Shown in pieces: positions 7,537 to 16,782 of a stretch of DNA of 64,000 bases; within the stretch, counting starts at the first letter, position 1, and each line of letters begins with the position of its first letter. Source of the stretch: an uncultured bacterium (GTDB taxonomy: Bacteria; Verrucomicrobiota; Lentisphaeria; Victivallales; Victivallaceae); assembly GCA_900551245.1 (NCBI GenBank), contig URVC01000014.1, forward strand, positions 14,680 through 78,679, given 5' to 3'. The notes under the pieces were generated by a model. The model saw only the letters and a list, made by a program, of their open reading frames with translations. It was not told the DNA's origin and ran no database searches. Both the position numbers and the translations under genes were made by a program.

Positions 7537-9321
7537 TCAACGGCCGGTGCGGTTCTGCCGCAGTTCGTCGAGCGCGGCCCGGATTTCCGGGTCGTCGGGA
7601 CGGTATTTTGCCGCTTCGGAGAGATGTTCCTGCGCGATGTCCGGTCTGCCGGAATATCCGGCGGCAAGACCGAGATGCTTTCGGTTCAGCCCGGTATCTG
7701 TCGCGTAATATTCGGCGATTGCGCGATGCAGTTCCGCCGCTCCGGCCGAGTTGCCATTGCGGAGCGTGATGTCGATTCCCGCCAGAAAGAGCAGAAGGAG
7801 CGCGTCTTTCCGTACGCCGCGCAGGTGGACGAGGACGCGGGAATTGAGGGCGGCTCCCAGCTCCTGCGCCGCTTCATTCCAGTTGCCGGAACGGTGCAGA
7901 ATCAGGCCGCGGAGAAAGTGCAGATACAGTTCGATATCCCGGGAATCGGCGTCGCTCATGCCGGAGAAGGGGCCGATTTTCGGGAGCAGTTCCTGCGCCT
8001 TTGCTGAATTGCCCCGGAGAATCTCCTGCAGGGCGACGGTCGAACCGATGCGATAGTTGATCCGTCCGCCGGTCGTCGCGCGCAGAAAGAGTGTTTCGCC
8101 GCTGCGGTAGACCGGCAGATAGAGCAGTGTGCCGAGCGCCAGCACCGCCGGATAGAGCCAGATCAGGCGGCGGAGCCGGAGCGGGAGCTCCCCGGCATTC
8201 CGCTGAACGATCAGAATGACGCCGAGGAGCAGAAACGGGGTGGGCAGATAGCTGTTCCGGTCCGCGAAGGTGGTGTTGCCGTAGACGAGAAAACCGGCCG
8301 CCGGCGCCAGCAGTGCACCCCAGATCAGCAGGGCGGGGAGCGCCTGATACCAGAACTGCCGCGGATCTCTCTTCCAGAGAAACCGGAGCGCCGCGGCGAC
8401 CGCGACCGCCGTGCCGACGGTCATGACCCAGCAGGCCGGCACCGCCCGGAAGGTGGGGTAGACCGGATTCAGATCGAGCGGGAAGAAACTTTTCCAGAAG
8501 TAAAGCGCCCCGTTGGAGCACCCCCGCAACAGCGTGAACCAAACCGGATCCTCCCGGAGGTACTCCCAGAGCTGGCGGTCGTCCGGCTGGCTGCCGCTGG
8601 TGAAATAGAGCAGAACCGCCGGAAGCGCGAGGGCGCCGAACCGGGCGAAATTCCGCCACTGCGCCGCCGGGCTCCGCCGCATGACCAGCAGAAGGGCCAG
8701 CACCGGCAGAAAGGCGGCTCCGGTCGGCTTGCTGAAGATGCTGAAGCTCCCCAGCAGCAGTCCGGCGGCCAGCAGCAACGTTTTGCCGGTGCGGAGGCCG
8801 CGGAGCGCCCCCCACAGTCCGCCGAGGAAACAGGCTCCCAGCAGAACATCCTTGCGTTCGGCAAGCCAGGCCACCGACTCCACCCGCTGCGGGGAGATCG
8901 CCCACAGCAGGGTGCAGAAGAGCGCCGGGCCGCGCCGCAGCCCCAGTTCGCGCCCGATGCCGTACAGGGCGAGCGTTCCGGCCAGGTGAAGGAACAGGTT
9001 GGAGAGGTGGTATCCGGAATCGGTGCCGTTCCACAGCAACTGATCCAGCATGAAGCTCAGCGAAACCAGCGGCGTGAAGAGCTTGAGCACCGGTTCGGTG
9101 AGGTTCCGCGCCAGATTCTCACTGCTCCAGGCGAGATGGTCGTGCAGATAGGCGTGGTCGTCGATCGGCAGTTGTCCGAAACCGGCGACGGAGGCGAACA
9201 CCGCCGCCGTCACCGCCGCGGCCAGCAACGGAAATCCGGCGGTTGGAATCCGCCGCCGGAACGGACGGGGAAGTTGCGAAGCGAGAGGGGATTCCGGTCG
9301 ATCCCCTCCGTCGCAGTTCAT
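7537..9321 (-). CDS. Integral membrane protein with C-terminal TPR-like region
   Basis: The 594-residue protein has a GT-C-like membrane part (about 30-430) whose first loop contains PIDDHAYLHDHLAWSSENL, then a LAERKDVLLGACFLGGLW helix pair as in DUF1736/TMTC-type O-glycosylation proteins. The last 160 residues are helical repeats ending in a recognisable TPR (HLGLAAGYSGRPDIAQEHL). I chose ATG 9321, which overlaps the ppk2 stop (ATGA) and implies translational coupling; upstream codons are out-of-frame ppk2 sequence. It is probably a periplasmic glycosyltransferase or polymer-chain factor. The membrane and TPR assignments are firmer than the function. Confidence 0.7.
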   Translation of the reverse strand: MNCDGGDRPESPLASQLPRPFRRRIPTAGFPLLAAAVTAAVFASVAGFGQLPIDDHAYLHDHLAWSSENLARNLTEPVLKLFTPLVSLSFMLDQLLWNGTDSGYHLSNLFLHLAGTLALYGIGRELGLRRGPALFCTLLWAISPQRVESVAWLAERKDVLLGACFLGGLWGALRGLRTGKTLLLAAGLLLGSFSIFSKPTGAAFLPVLALLLVMRRSPAAQWRNFARFGALALPAVLLYFTSGSQPDDRQLWEYLREDPVWFTLLRGCSNGALYFWKSFFPLDLNPVYPTFRAVPACWVMTVGTAVAVAAALRFLWKRDPRQFWYQALPALLIWGALLAPAAGFLVYGNTTFADRNSYLPTPFLLLGVILIVQRNAGELPLRLRRLIWLYPAVLALGTLLYLPVYRSGETLFLRATTGGRINYRIGSTVALQEILRGNSAKAQELLPKIGPFSGMSDADSRDIELYLHFLRGLILHRSGNWNEAAQELGAALNSRVLVHLRGVRKDALLLLFLAGIDITLRNGNSAGAAELHRAIAEYYATDTGLNRKHLGLAAGYSGRPDIAQEHLSEAAKYRPDDPEIRAALDELRQNRTGR

Positions 9322-10202
9322 TTGCCGGTCCCTTTGAATTTCCGCCGGATGGAGTTTTTCTCCTGCCGCTGGCGGGCCAGTTCGATGGCGGCCAGCCGCC
9401 GGGTCTCCTGCAGGTCCACCGACGGTGCCGGGAGCTCGATCTTCATCGATTCGAGCGTTTCGAGCAGGATCTGCGAAACCACCAGGTTGCGGAACCATTT
9501 GGTGTTGCCGGGCACGACGAACCAGGGGGCCTGTTTGGTCGAACAGCGGCTCAGCGCCACCTCGAACGCCTCGATGTAGTCATCCCAGAACTGCCGCTCG
9601 TGGTAGTCGTTGCTGGAGATCTTCCAGTGCTTCTCCGGCCGTTTCAACCGCCGGACGAAGCGCCGGAGCTGTTCATCCTTGTCGATGTGCAGATAGAACT
9701 TGACGATCCGGGTGCGGTTGTGCACGAGCAGATCCTCGAAGTTGTTGATCGCCTTGTAGCGGTAGTCCAGCTCTTCGGCGGAGGCGAATTTGTGCACCCG
9801 CTCCACCAGCACCGCCTCGTAGTAGGAGCGGTTGAAGATGACCACCTCCCCGCGGCGCGGCACCACCGGATGGGCGCGCCAGAGGAAGTCGTGCGCCTGC
9901 TCCAGCGCGGTCGGCGTCTTGAAGGACTGCACCCGGCATCCCTGCGGATTCATCGCCGAAAAGACGTTGTTGATCGTGCCGTCCTTGCCGCCGGCGTCCA
10001 GCGCCTGCAGCACGATGAGCAGCGACTGCTTGCCTTCGGAATAGAGGTCGGTCTGGAGGCGGGCGATCCGGTGGTTGTTCTTTTCGAGCAGCGCCAGACC
10101 GGCCGCCTTGTCCTTGAACTCCAGCGTGTCGTCGGGGTCGAACTTCGACAGATCGACTTTCGTCCCCTCGCGGATGATGTACTTCTCGTAGAAGCGCTCC
10201 AT
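9318..10202 (-). CDS. ppk2: PPK2-family polyphosphate:nucleotide phosphotransferase
   Basis: The enzyme transfers phosphate between polyphosphate and nucleotides. The 294-residue protein has the P-loop Walker A motif in ALDAGGKDGTI, the family motif NPQGCRVQSFKTP, the lid-like HDFLWRAHPVVPRRGE and the Walker B VVIFNRSYYE. These are standard for single-domain PPK2 (class I/III-like). ATG 10202 lies 14 nt after the GH130 stop; an in-frame TTG at 10220 is possible but unneeded. The gene overlaps the next one by ATGA. Its place between a sugar phosphorylase and membrane glycosyltransferases hints at phosphate-economical sugar metabolism, which is inference. Confidence 0.9.
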   Translation of the reverse strand: MERFYEKYIIREGTKVDLSKFDPDDTLEFKDKAAGLALLEKNNHRIARLQTDLYSEGKQSLLIVLQALDAGGKDGTINNVFSAMNPQGCRVQSFKTPTALEQAHDFLWRAHPVVPRRGEVVIFNRSYYEAVLVERVHKFASAEELDYRYKAINNFEDLLVHNRTRIVKFYLHIDKDEQLRRFVRRLKRPEKHWKISSNDYHERQFWDDYIEAFEVALSRCSTKQAPWFVVPGNTKWFRNLVVSQILLETLESMKIELPAPSVDLQETRRLAAIELARQRQEKNSIRRKFKGTGK

Positions 10203-10216
10203 GATTCTGCCCCGGT

Positions 10217-11389
10217 TCAATATTTTTTAAGCAGGCGGAGGTTGCGGTCGATCAGGTTGTCGAGCGTCTCCACCGAGAGCGCCGAGCGGCCTTCGTCCGG
10301 CGGCGTGTTGAAGCAGTAGTCCACCAGCTGTGCGATGCTCGAGACCGCGACGTGCATGCGGGTGTCGCTCGAGGCGTAGTAGATGAAGACGGTCCCGTCG
10401 TCGTCGGCGATCCAGCCGTTCGAGAAGAGCACGTTGGAGACGTCGCCGACCCGCTCCTTCCCCTTCGGCGCGAGGAAGTAGCCGCCGGGCGAAGCGATCA
10501 CCTTCGAGGGATCCTCCAGCGAGGTCATGTACAAGTAGAGCACGTAGCGCATTCCGGCCGCGCAGTTGCGCACGCCGTGGGCGAGGTGGAGCCAGCCGAA
10601 TTCGGTCCGGATCGGCGCCGGTCCTTCGCCGTTCTTGACCTCCTTGATCGTGTGATAGCGCCGGAAGTCGATGATCTTCTCCTCCTTGACCTCCGCATGG
10701 GTGATGTCGTCGATCAGCGCCCAGCCGATGCCGCCGCCGGAACCGGCGTCGATGAAGCCGTCCTGCGGGCGGGTGTAGAAGGCGTACTTGCCGTTGACGA
10801 ACTCCGGATGGAGCACCACGTTGCGCTGCTGGCTCTTCGACTTGAGGTCGGGCAGCCGCTCCCAGTTGACCAGATCGCGGGTCCGGGCGATGCCGGCGGC
10901 GGCGACGGCGCTGGAGAGGTCGCCGGGCGCGGCATCCGGATCGGGCCGCTCCGAGCAGAAGATGCCGTAGATCCAGCCATCTTCATGGTGGGTCAGGCGC
11001 ATGTCGTAGACGTTGGTGTCGGGGTTGTCGGTTTCCGGCATGGTGATCGGGTAGTCGCGGAACCGGAAGTTGTCCACGCCGTTCGGGCTCTCCGCCAGCG
11101 CGAAGAAGGATTTGCGGTCGGCGCCCTCCACCCGGACCACCAGGCAGTAGCGGTTGCCGAACTTGATCGCGCCGGAGTTCATCGTCGCGTTGACGCCGAT
11201 CCGCTCGAGCAGCATCGGGTTGGTCGAACGGTCGAGATCGTAGCGCCAGAAGATCGGGGTGTGTTCGGCGGTGACGACCGGATATTTGAAGCGGTTGTAG
11301 ACGCCGTTGCCGGATTTCATGATATTTTTGCGGGCGATAAGCTTTTCGTGCTTCCGGAACAGCTTATCCACTTTCTTGTAGAAACTCAT
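10217..11389 (-). CDS. GH130 family phosphorylase, probably 4-O-beta-D-mannosyl-D-glucose phosphorylase
   Basis: GH130 enzymes phosphorolyse beta-mannosides. The 390-residue length, the N-terminal helix (SFYKKVDKLFRKHEKLI) and the motif NVYDMRLTHHEDGW with the candidate general acid Asp129 fit the mannosylglucose phosphorylase subgroup (GH130_1), which gives mannose-1-phosphate and glucose. Phosphate-binding Arg/His residues are plausible in RTEFGWLHLAHGV. There is no signal peptide, so it is cytoplasmic. ATG 11389 follows a strong GGGAGG site. It heads a minus-strand operon with ppk2 and two membrane proteins. A beta-1,4-mannooligosaccharide phosphorylase (GH130_2) is the main alternative; manC elsewhere in the window could use the product. 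Confidence 0.82.
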   Translation of the reverse strand: MSFYKKVDKLFRKHEKLIARKNIMKSGNGVYNRFKYPVVTAEHTPIFWRYDLDRSTNPMLLERIGVNATMNSGAIKFGNRYCLVVRVEGADRKSFFALAESPNGVDNFRFRDYPITMPETDNPDTNVYDMRLTHHEDGWIYGIFCSERPDPDAAPGDLSSAVAAAGIARTRDLVNWERLPDLKSKSQQRNVVLHPEFVNGKYAFYTRPQDGFIDAGSGGGIGWALIDDITHAEVKEEKIIDFRRYHTIKEVKNGEGPAPIRTEFGWLHLAHGVRNCAAGMRYVLYLYMTSLEDPSKVIASPGGYFLAPKGKERVGDVSNVLFSNGWIADDDGTVFIYYASSDTRMHVAVSSIAQLVDYCFNTPPDEGRSALSVETLDNLIDRNLRLLKKY

Positions 11390-11588
11390 GGGGAACCTCC
11401 CGGTAGTGAAATTGATCCTCTGCTGTATAATATCGGTGCATTCAGGGAAAATGCAAGAAACCCTAAAAAAAAAATAACGTTGCAGTTGAAAAAAAGCAGT
11501 CCGGCGCTACATTGAATTGACGGCGGATTTCCGGGAGCGGCCCGGCCTTCCGGCCGGGATTTCCACGACCAGCGGCGGTGATTCACAG

Positions 11589-13850
11589 ATGCAGAACGAA
11601 AACTTTTCCGCTCCGGAGGAGACGCCGGGCGGCTACAATTTCGGCACATTCGCGGGGGTGTACACTCCCGCCTTGCTGACCATCCTCGGGCTGGTCATGT
11701 TCATGCGCACGAATTTCGTGCTCGGCAACGCCGGATTGTTTCAGACATTGCTGATCCTGCTGGTCGGCAGCAGCATCACCCTCGCCACCGGATTTTCGAT
11801 TTCGGCGATCGCCACCAACACCGACGTGGGCGGCGGCGGCGCCTACTACCTCATCAGCCGGGTACTCGGGCCGGCGTTCGGCACCTCGATCGGGCTGACG
11901 CTCTTCGTGTCGCAGTCGCTGGCGATTCCCTTCAACATCCTCGGTGCCACCGAAGCGATCATCGACGGCTGGCCGGAGCTGCGCCCTTACTTCCCGCTGG
12001 TCAACGTCGCTCTCGGCGCGATTCTCTTCTTCTTCGTCTGGAAGGGGGCGGACTGGGCGATCCGGGCGCAGTTCTTCATCATGGCGGTGCTCGGCGTGTC
12101 GGTGATCGTCTTCCTCGCCGGGCCGCTCGGGAACTTCTCGCTGGAGAATCTGCGGGCCAACTGGGGGCCGCTCGACACGGTGCATTCGCTGATTCCCTGC
12201 TTCGCGATCTTCTTTCCGGCGGTCACCGGCATCATGGCCGGCGTGAACATGTCCGGCGACCTGCGCGACCCGCACCGTTCGATTCCGCGCGGAACCTTTT
12301 ACGCGCTCGGCACCGCGGTGGTCCTCTACCTCATTCAGATCATCATCGCGGCGGGCTGTTTCAACCGGCAGGATATGATCGCCTACCCCTACGTGCTGCT
12401 CACGAAGAACGCGCTCTTCGGGCTCGGATTCATGGTGCTGGCCGGCGTGCTGGCGGCGACGCTCTCGACCGCGCTCGGCTGGATGCTCGGCGCGCCCCGG
12501 GTGCTCCAGAGCCTCGGCGTGGACAACGTTCTGCCGGGCATCGGCTTCTTCCGCGCGGGGGCCGGGCCGCGCAACGAACCCCGCCGCGCCATCATTCTGG
12601 TGGCGGTGATCGTGCTGCCGATTCTGATCTGGTCCGGCATGATCGGCCGGAACGCGTCCGATACGGAGAGTTCGCCGATCACGGTCATGAGCGAACTGGT
12701 TTCGCTCTTCTTCCTCTTCACCTACGCGATCATCAACCTGGCGGCGTTCGTCGAGTCGCTCGGCGCGAATCCGTCGTTCCGCCCCCGGTTCCGCTTTTTT
12801 CACTGGGGAATCGCCGCTTACGGGACGGCGGCGTGCGTGCTGGCGGCGTTTCTGATCGACCTGGAGCTGTCGATCGTCGCCTTTCTGGTGATCCTCGGGC
12901 TCTACATCTGGCTGCGCTACCGCAACCTCACGATGGCGTACGGCGACGCCCGGCGCGGCTTCGTCTATTCGCGGATCTATTCGCTGCTGCATCAGTACGC
13001 CCGGCTGCCGCTCCACCCGAAGAACTGGCGGCCCACCATCGCCGTCCTCTCCGGTGAGCCGGAGGAGCGGAGCATGCTCATGGAGTACGCGCTGCTCTTC
13101 AGCCAGCGGCGCGGCATCGTCAGCTTGATTCAGATCGTCATTTCCGACGATCCGCACAACATCGGGGAGCGGCGCACTCCCCAGCTCCGGCGGTTGCGCC
13201 GGCTCGCCCGCGAACGGCAGTGGCCGGTCTTCCCGACCGTGGTGATCGCGCCGGAATTCGACAGCGCGCTGCGGATCATTCTGCAGAGCCATTCGCTCGA
13301 TCCCATCCGGCCGAACATCGTGATGATGGGGTGGCCGCGGCGGGCCGAGCGGGTCGTGCCTTTCTTCACCCATCTGCAGACCATCGTCGGGGACTTTCAC
13401 CGCAACGCGATCGTGCTGGCCAACGAGCGTTCCAGCGCCCGGCCCCAGCGGTACGACGGCGGCACCATCGACATCTGGTGGCAGACGCCGGAAGGGGGGT
13501 CGCTGATGACCATTCTCGCCTACCTGGTGCAGCTCGACCGCGACTGGCGCAAGAGTGTGCTGCGCATCTTTTTGCCGATGAACCGGGAGAAGGTCCGCCG
13601 AATCCGTCAGGTGCTCGACGCCGCCCGGATCGAGGCGGAGATCGTCGGGCTCGACGAGGAGGTCCGCCTCCGCCGCGTGCTGCCGAAATACTCGTCCGGC
13701 GCGGAGCTGGTCTTCATCGAGTTCCCCGATTACAACACGACCGACGTGCGGAGGCAGCTGGTGACTCACGAGCTGCTCAAGCGCGATCTGGCCGGGCTGC
13801 CGCCGTGTTTCCTCGTGGTTTCCAACGGAGAAGCGGATCTGCTGGCCTGA
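11589..13850 (+). CDS. SLC12-like cation-chloride cotransporter / APC-superfamily permease
   Basis: The 753-residue protein has about twelve membrane segments (residues about 20-465) in the APC fold, starting NFGTFAGVYTPALLTILGLVMF, with the GxG-like unwound segment of helix 1 and TGIMAGVNMSGDL in helix 6. Both are characteristic of the SLC12 (NKCC/KCC) branch. The last 280 residues are soluble, with RPTIAVLSGEPEERSMLMEYALLF and further Rossmann-like strands, as in the SLC12 C-terminal domain. I chose ATG 11589; upstream in-frame TTG codons lack a ribosome-binding site. The transported ion or amino acid cannot be told from sequence. The symporter downstream is 42 nt away. Confidence 0.78.
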   Translation: MQNENFSAPEETPGGYNFGTFAGVYTPALLTILGLVMFMRTNFVLGNAGLFQTLLILLVGSSITLATGFSISAIATNTDVGGGGAYYLISRVLGPAFGTSIGLTLFVSQSLAIPFNILGATEAIIDGWPELRPYFPLVNVALGAILFFFVWKGADWAIRAQFFIMAVLGVSVIVFLAGPLGNFSLENLRANWGPLDTVHSLIPCFAIFFPAVTGIMAGVNMSGDLRDPHRSIPRGTFYALGTAVVLYLIQIIIAAGCFNRQDMIAYPYVLLTKNALFGLGFMVLAGVLAATLSTALGWMLGAPRVLQSLGVDNVLPGIGFFRAGAGPRNEPRRAIILVAVIVLPILIWSGMIGRNASDTESSPITVMSELVSLFFLFTYAIINLAAFVESLGANPSFRPRFRFFHWGIAAYGTAACVLAAFLIDLELSIVAFLVILGLYIWLRYRNLTMAYGDARRGFVYSRIYSLLHQYARLPLHPKNWRPTIAVLSGEPEERSMLMEYALLFSQRRGIVSLIQIVISDDPHNIGERRTPQLRRLRRLARERQWPVFPTVVIAPEFDSALRIILQSHSLDPIRPNIVMMGWPRRAERVVPFFTHLQTIVGDFHRNAIVLANERSSARPQRYDGGTIDIWWQTPEGGSLMTILAYLVQLDRDWRKSVLRIFLPMNREKVRRIRQVLDAARIEAEIVGLDEEVRLRRVLPKYSSGAELVFIEFPDYNTTDVRRQLVTHELLKRDLAGLPPCFLVVSNGEADLLA

Positions 13851-13892
13851 TTATGATTTTGTCAACTCAATACAAATAGAAGAGAAAATGGT

Positions 13893-15545
13893 ATGAACAA
13901 TGTCTGGATTACGCCGGTGACCTTTCTGCTGTTCACCGGAGCCGTCGCACTGCTGACCTATCTCATCACGCGCCGGGACGAGCGGCGCACCAACGAGGGA
14001 TACTTCCTCGCTGGCCGCTCGCTCACCTATCCCTTCATCGCCGCTTCGCTGCTGCTGACCAACCTTTCGACCGAGCAGATGGTCGGACTCAACGGCGACG
14101 CCTTCTCCTACGGACTGAGCGTGATGGCCTGGGAGGTGGTCGCGGTGGTGGCGCTGGTGGCGATGGCGCTCTTCTTCCTGCCCCGTTTCCTCAAAAGCGG
14201 CATCGCGACGGTGCCGCAGTATCTGGAGCTGCGGTTCGACAAACACACCGGTTCGATCGCGAATTTGATCTTCCTCCTCGCCTACATGCTGATTCTGCTG
14301 CCGATCGTGCTCTACACCGGTTCCAAGGGGCTGCTGAGCATCTTCGGGGTTCAGTCGCTCTTCGGCATCACCTCCGAGCTGGGGATGCTCTACCTCATCG
14401 TCATCCTGATCGGCGTGGTCGGTTCGGTCTACGCGCTCTGTGGCGGATTGCGCACGCTGGCGGTCGCGGACCTGCTCAACGGCATCGGCCTCCTGATCGG
14501 CGGCTTCATGATCGTCTACTTCGCGCTCCGGTACGCCGGTGCCGGCGAGGGGATGTTCGCCGGGCTGGAAAAGGTGCGCACCTACGAGCCGGCGATGTTC
14601 AACAGCCTCGGCGGAAACCATCAGGCGGTGCCCTTCACCACGCTTTTCTCCGGGGTGCTCTTCATCAACGTCTTCTACTGGTGCACCAACCAGCAGATCA
14701 TCCAGCGCACCTTCGGCGCGAGTTCGCTCGCCGAGGGGCAGAAGGGGGTGCTGCTGACCGGACTGTTGAAACTGCTCGGACCGCTCTATCTGGTGGTTCC
14801 CGGGCTGGTCGCCTACTACCTCTACAAGCAGGGACTTCTGCCGGGGGTGGTCCGCGCCAACGGTTCGATCGACTCCTCGCTCGCCTACGGGGCATTGGTC
14901 CGCACGGTGATGCCGCCGGTCCTGACCGGATTCTTCGCCGCGGTGATGGTCGGCGCGATCCTGTCGAGCTTCAACTCCGCGCTGAACTCCACCTGCACGC
15001 TCTTCAGCCTCGGGCTTTACCGCGAATATTTCAACCCGAATGCGACCGATCTGCAGGTGGTCCGTTCCGGGAAGTACTTCGGCCTCATCATCGCCGTCGT
15101 CTCGGTCGCCATCGCGCCGCTGCTCAATCAGGTGGACAGCATCTTCAGCTACCTCCAGAAGATGAACGGCATCTACTTCATTCCGCTGCTGGCGGTGGTG
15201 CTGGTCGGCATGGTGTCGCGGCGGGTTCCGGCGGCGGCGGCGCGCTGGGCGCTGGGCGGCGGCGTGATTTTCATCGCCTTCTTCTACTTCGTGCCGCCCT
15301 TCGACCGCATCGTCAAGGCGATGAACGACTACAACTTCCTCGGTCTGGTCTTCCTCTACCTCATCGTCTTCATGCTGGTGTACGGAGAGATTTCGCCGCG
15401 GAAGGAGGAGTACTGCCAGATCGATGCCAAGGCGGTCGACCTCACGCCGTGGAAACATGTGCGGCTGGCCGGCGTTCTGCTGCTGCTGGCGGTGCTGACG
15501 ATCTACCTCTTCTTCGCGGATACGAGCGTTCTGCTGGTGAAGTGA
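13893..15545 (+). CDS. Sodium:solute symporter (SSS family, SGLT-like)
   Basis: The 550-residue integral membrane protein has about fourteen hydrophobic segments. It shows SSS-family features: GYFLAGRSLTYPFIAASLLLTNLSTEQMVGLNG in the first helix and loop, TVPQYLELRFDKHTG, and the CTNQQIIQRTFGASSLAEGQKG motif typical of SGLT-type sugar or inositol carriers. It should couple sodium entry to uptake of a small solute, probably a sugar. ATG 13893 is used because homology begins there. dinB starts 9 nt after its stop, so the two are probably co-transcribed. The substrate is inferred only from family and the sugar-enzyme setting. Confidence 0.88.
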   Translation: MNNVWITPVTFLLFTGAVALLTYLITRRDERRTNEGYFLAGRSLTYPFIAASLLLTNLSTEQMVGLNGDAFSYGLSVMAWEVVAVVALVAMALFFLPRFLKSGIATVPQYLELRFDKHTGSIANLIFLLAYMLILLPIVLYTGSKGLLSIFGVQSLFGITSELGMLYLIVILIGVVGSVYALCGGLRTLAVADLLNGIGLLIGGFMIVYFALRYAGAGEGMFAGLEKVRTYEPAMFNSLGGNHQAVPFTTLFSGVLFINVFYWCTNQQIIQRTFGASSLAEGQKGVLLTGLLKLLGPLYLVVPGLVAYYLYKQGLLPGVVRANGSIDSSLAYGALVRTVMPPVLTGFFAAVMVGAILSSFNSALNSTCTLFSLGLYREYFNPNATDLQVVRSGKYFGLIIAVVSVAIAPLLNQVDSIFSYLQKMNGIYFIPLLAVVLVGMVSRRVPAAAARWALGGGVIFIAFFYFVPPFDRIVKAMNDYNFLGLVFLYLIVFMLVYGEISPRKEEYCQIDAKAVDLTPWKHVRLAGVLLLLAVLTIYLFFADTSVLLVK

Positions 15546-15554
15546 GGCGGCGCA

Positions 15555-16667
15555 ATGGAGTCTCCGGCAGGAGCTCCGGAGGGCGGTGCCGGAGCGGCGC
15601 GGAAGATCATCCACATCGACATGGATGCCTTCTTCGCGTCGATCGAGCAGCGTGACCGCCCGGAACTGCGCGGCCGTCCGGTGATCGTCGGCGGTTCGCC
15701 GGAGCATCGCGGCGTGGTTTCCACCTGTTCCTACGAGGCGCGGGCGTTCGGGGTCCATTCGGCGATGCCGACCCGGACCGCCTTCCGTCTCTGCCCGGAG
15801 GCGGTGCTGCTGCACCCGGACATCAAGAAGTACAAACGGATTTCCGCGGTCATCCGCGGAATCTTCCACGAATACACCGATCTGGTGGAGCCGGTTTCGA
15901 TCGACGAGGCGTATCTGGATGTCACGGTGAACAAGCGCGGCGAACGCTCCGCCACCCGGATTGCGCGGGAGATTCAGCGGGAGATCTTTTTGAAGACGCG
16001 CCTGACCGCTTCCGCCGGGGTCTCCTGCAACAAATTTCTGGCGAAGGTCGCCTCCGACCTGCACAAACCGGCCGGACTGACGGTCATCCGGCCGGAGGAG
16101 GCGGAGTCGTTTCTCGACGCGATGCCGGTGGAGAAGTTTCACGGCATCGGGCGGGCGACTGCGGCGCGACTGCTGGCGATGAACGTCCGCACCGGGCACG
16201 ATCTGCGGCAGCTCGACCGGTCGACGCTGGCGGCGCACTTCGGCAAGGTGGGGGAATTCTACTACCGGATTGTCCGCGGGGTCGACGACCGGCCGGTGGA
16301 AACCGGTGACGAACCGAAGTCGGTGGGCAAGGAGATCACTCTGTCGGCAGACAGCACCGACCGCCGCCAGTTGCGGATCATGGTGCGCACCCTCTCCTAC
16401 AAGGTGGCGCGGCTGCTGCTCGGCCGGGGTCTGCTCGGGCGGACCGTCACGGTGAAGCTCCGGTTCGGCGACTTTCACACGGTGACCCGTTCGCAGAGTC
16501 TTCCTGAGCCGGTGCCGGACGGCGGCCGCCTCGGAGAAATTGCGCTCGAACTGGCGGAAAAGGGCGGAATGTATCAGCATCCGATCCGGCTGGTCGGGGT
16601 GACGGTGAGCAACTTTCTCACCCCCGAGGAGCTGAACCGCCCGGTCCAGTTAGAATTTGACTTCTGA
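15555..16667 (+). CDS. dinB: DNA polymerase IV (Y-family)
   Basis: DinB carries out translesion synthesis. The 370-residue protein has the catalytic palm motifs IIHIDMDAFFASIE and SIDEAYLDV, the steric region SYEARAFGVHSAMP, helix-hairpin-helix thumb residues (KFHGIGRATAARLL) and the little-finger domain with KSVGKEITL. The C-terminus ends QLEFDF, a good match to a beta-clamp-binding peptide. The first 15 residues before KIIHID are a short Gly/Ala-rich extension starting at ATG 15555. It sits directly behind a transporter gene and no LexA-like box is obvious, so SOS control is not supported here. Confidence 0.95.
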   Translation: MESPAGAPEGGAGAARKIIHIDMDAFFASIEQRDRPELRGRPVIVGGSPEHRGVVSTCSYEARAFGVHSAMPTRTAFRLCPEAVLLHPDIKKYKRISAVIRGIFHEYTDLVEPVSIDEAYLDVTVNKRGERSATRIAREIQREIFLKTRLTASAGVSCNKFLAKVASDLHKPAGLTVIRPEEAESFLDAMPVEKFHGIGRATAARLLAMNVRTGHDLRQLDRSTLAAHFGKVGEFYYRIVRGVDDRPVETGDEPKSVGKEITLSADSTDRRQLRIMVRTLSYKVARLLLGRGLLGRTVTVKLRFGDFHTVTRSQSLPEPVPDGGRLGEIALELAEKGGMYQHPIRLVGVTVSNFLTPEELNRPVQLEFDF

Positions 16668-16709
16668 ACCACCCCCGTCTCTGACGAGCAAGAAAAAATA
16701 TGTATTTTT

Positions 16710-16743
16710 AATGTATACAGTTGTTGGCGCCACTGTATACATT
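16710..16743. promoter_or_regulatory. Palindromic operator upstream of the GntR/LacI-like regulator
   Basis: Perfect 12-nt inverted arms AATGTATACAGT (16710-16721) and ACTGTATACATT (16732-16743) are separated by 10 nt. Each arm contains the self-complementary octamer TGTATACA, and the two octamers are 21 nt (two helical turns) apart centre to centre. The -35 element of the adjacent promoter lies inside the spacer, so a bound dimer or tetramer would block it. This suggests autoregulation by the protein at 16783. Confidence 0.75.
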
Positions 16744-16752
16744 CAGTATAAT
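16724..16752 (+). promoter_or_regulatory. Sigma70-type promoter of the regulator-pseudopilin-hydrolase cassette
   Basis: TTGGCG (16724-16729) and a perfect TATAAT (16747-16752) are spaced by 17 nt. The regulator start codon is 30 nt downstream. Confidence 0.7.
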
Positions 16753-16782
16753 TAAAGCAGACAATCCGGGAGAAAGACGGTG

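Noticed and set aside
11583..13769. 728-codon minus-strand frame opposite the SLC12-like gene
   Set aside because: Antisense shadow with charged, repetitive composition.
13851..16580. 909-codon minus-strand frame opposite the symporter and dinB
   Set aside because: It spans two real genes on the other strand and has no recognisable domain.
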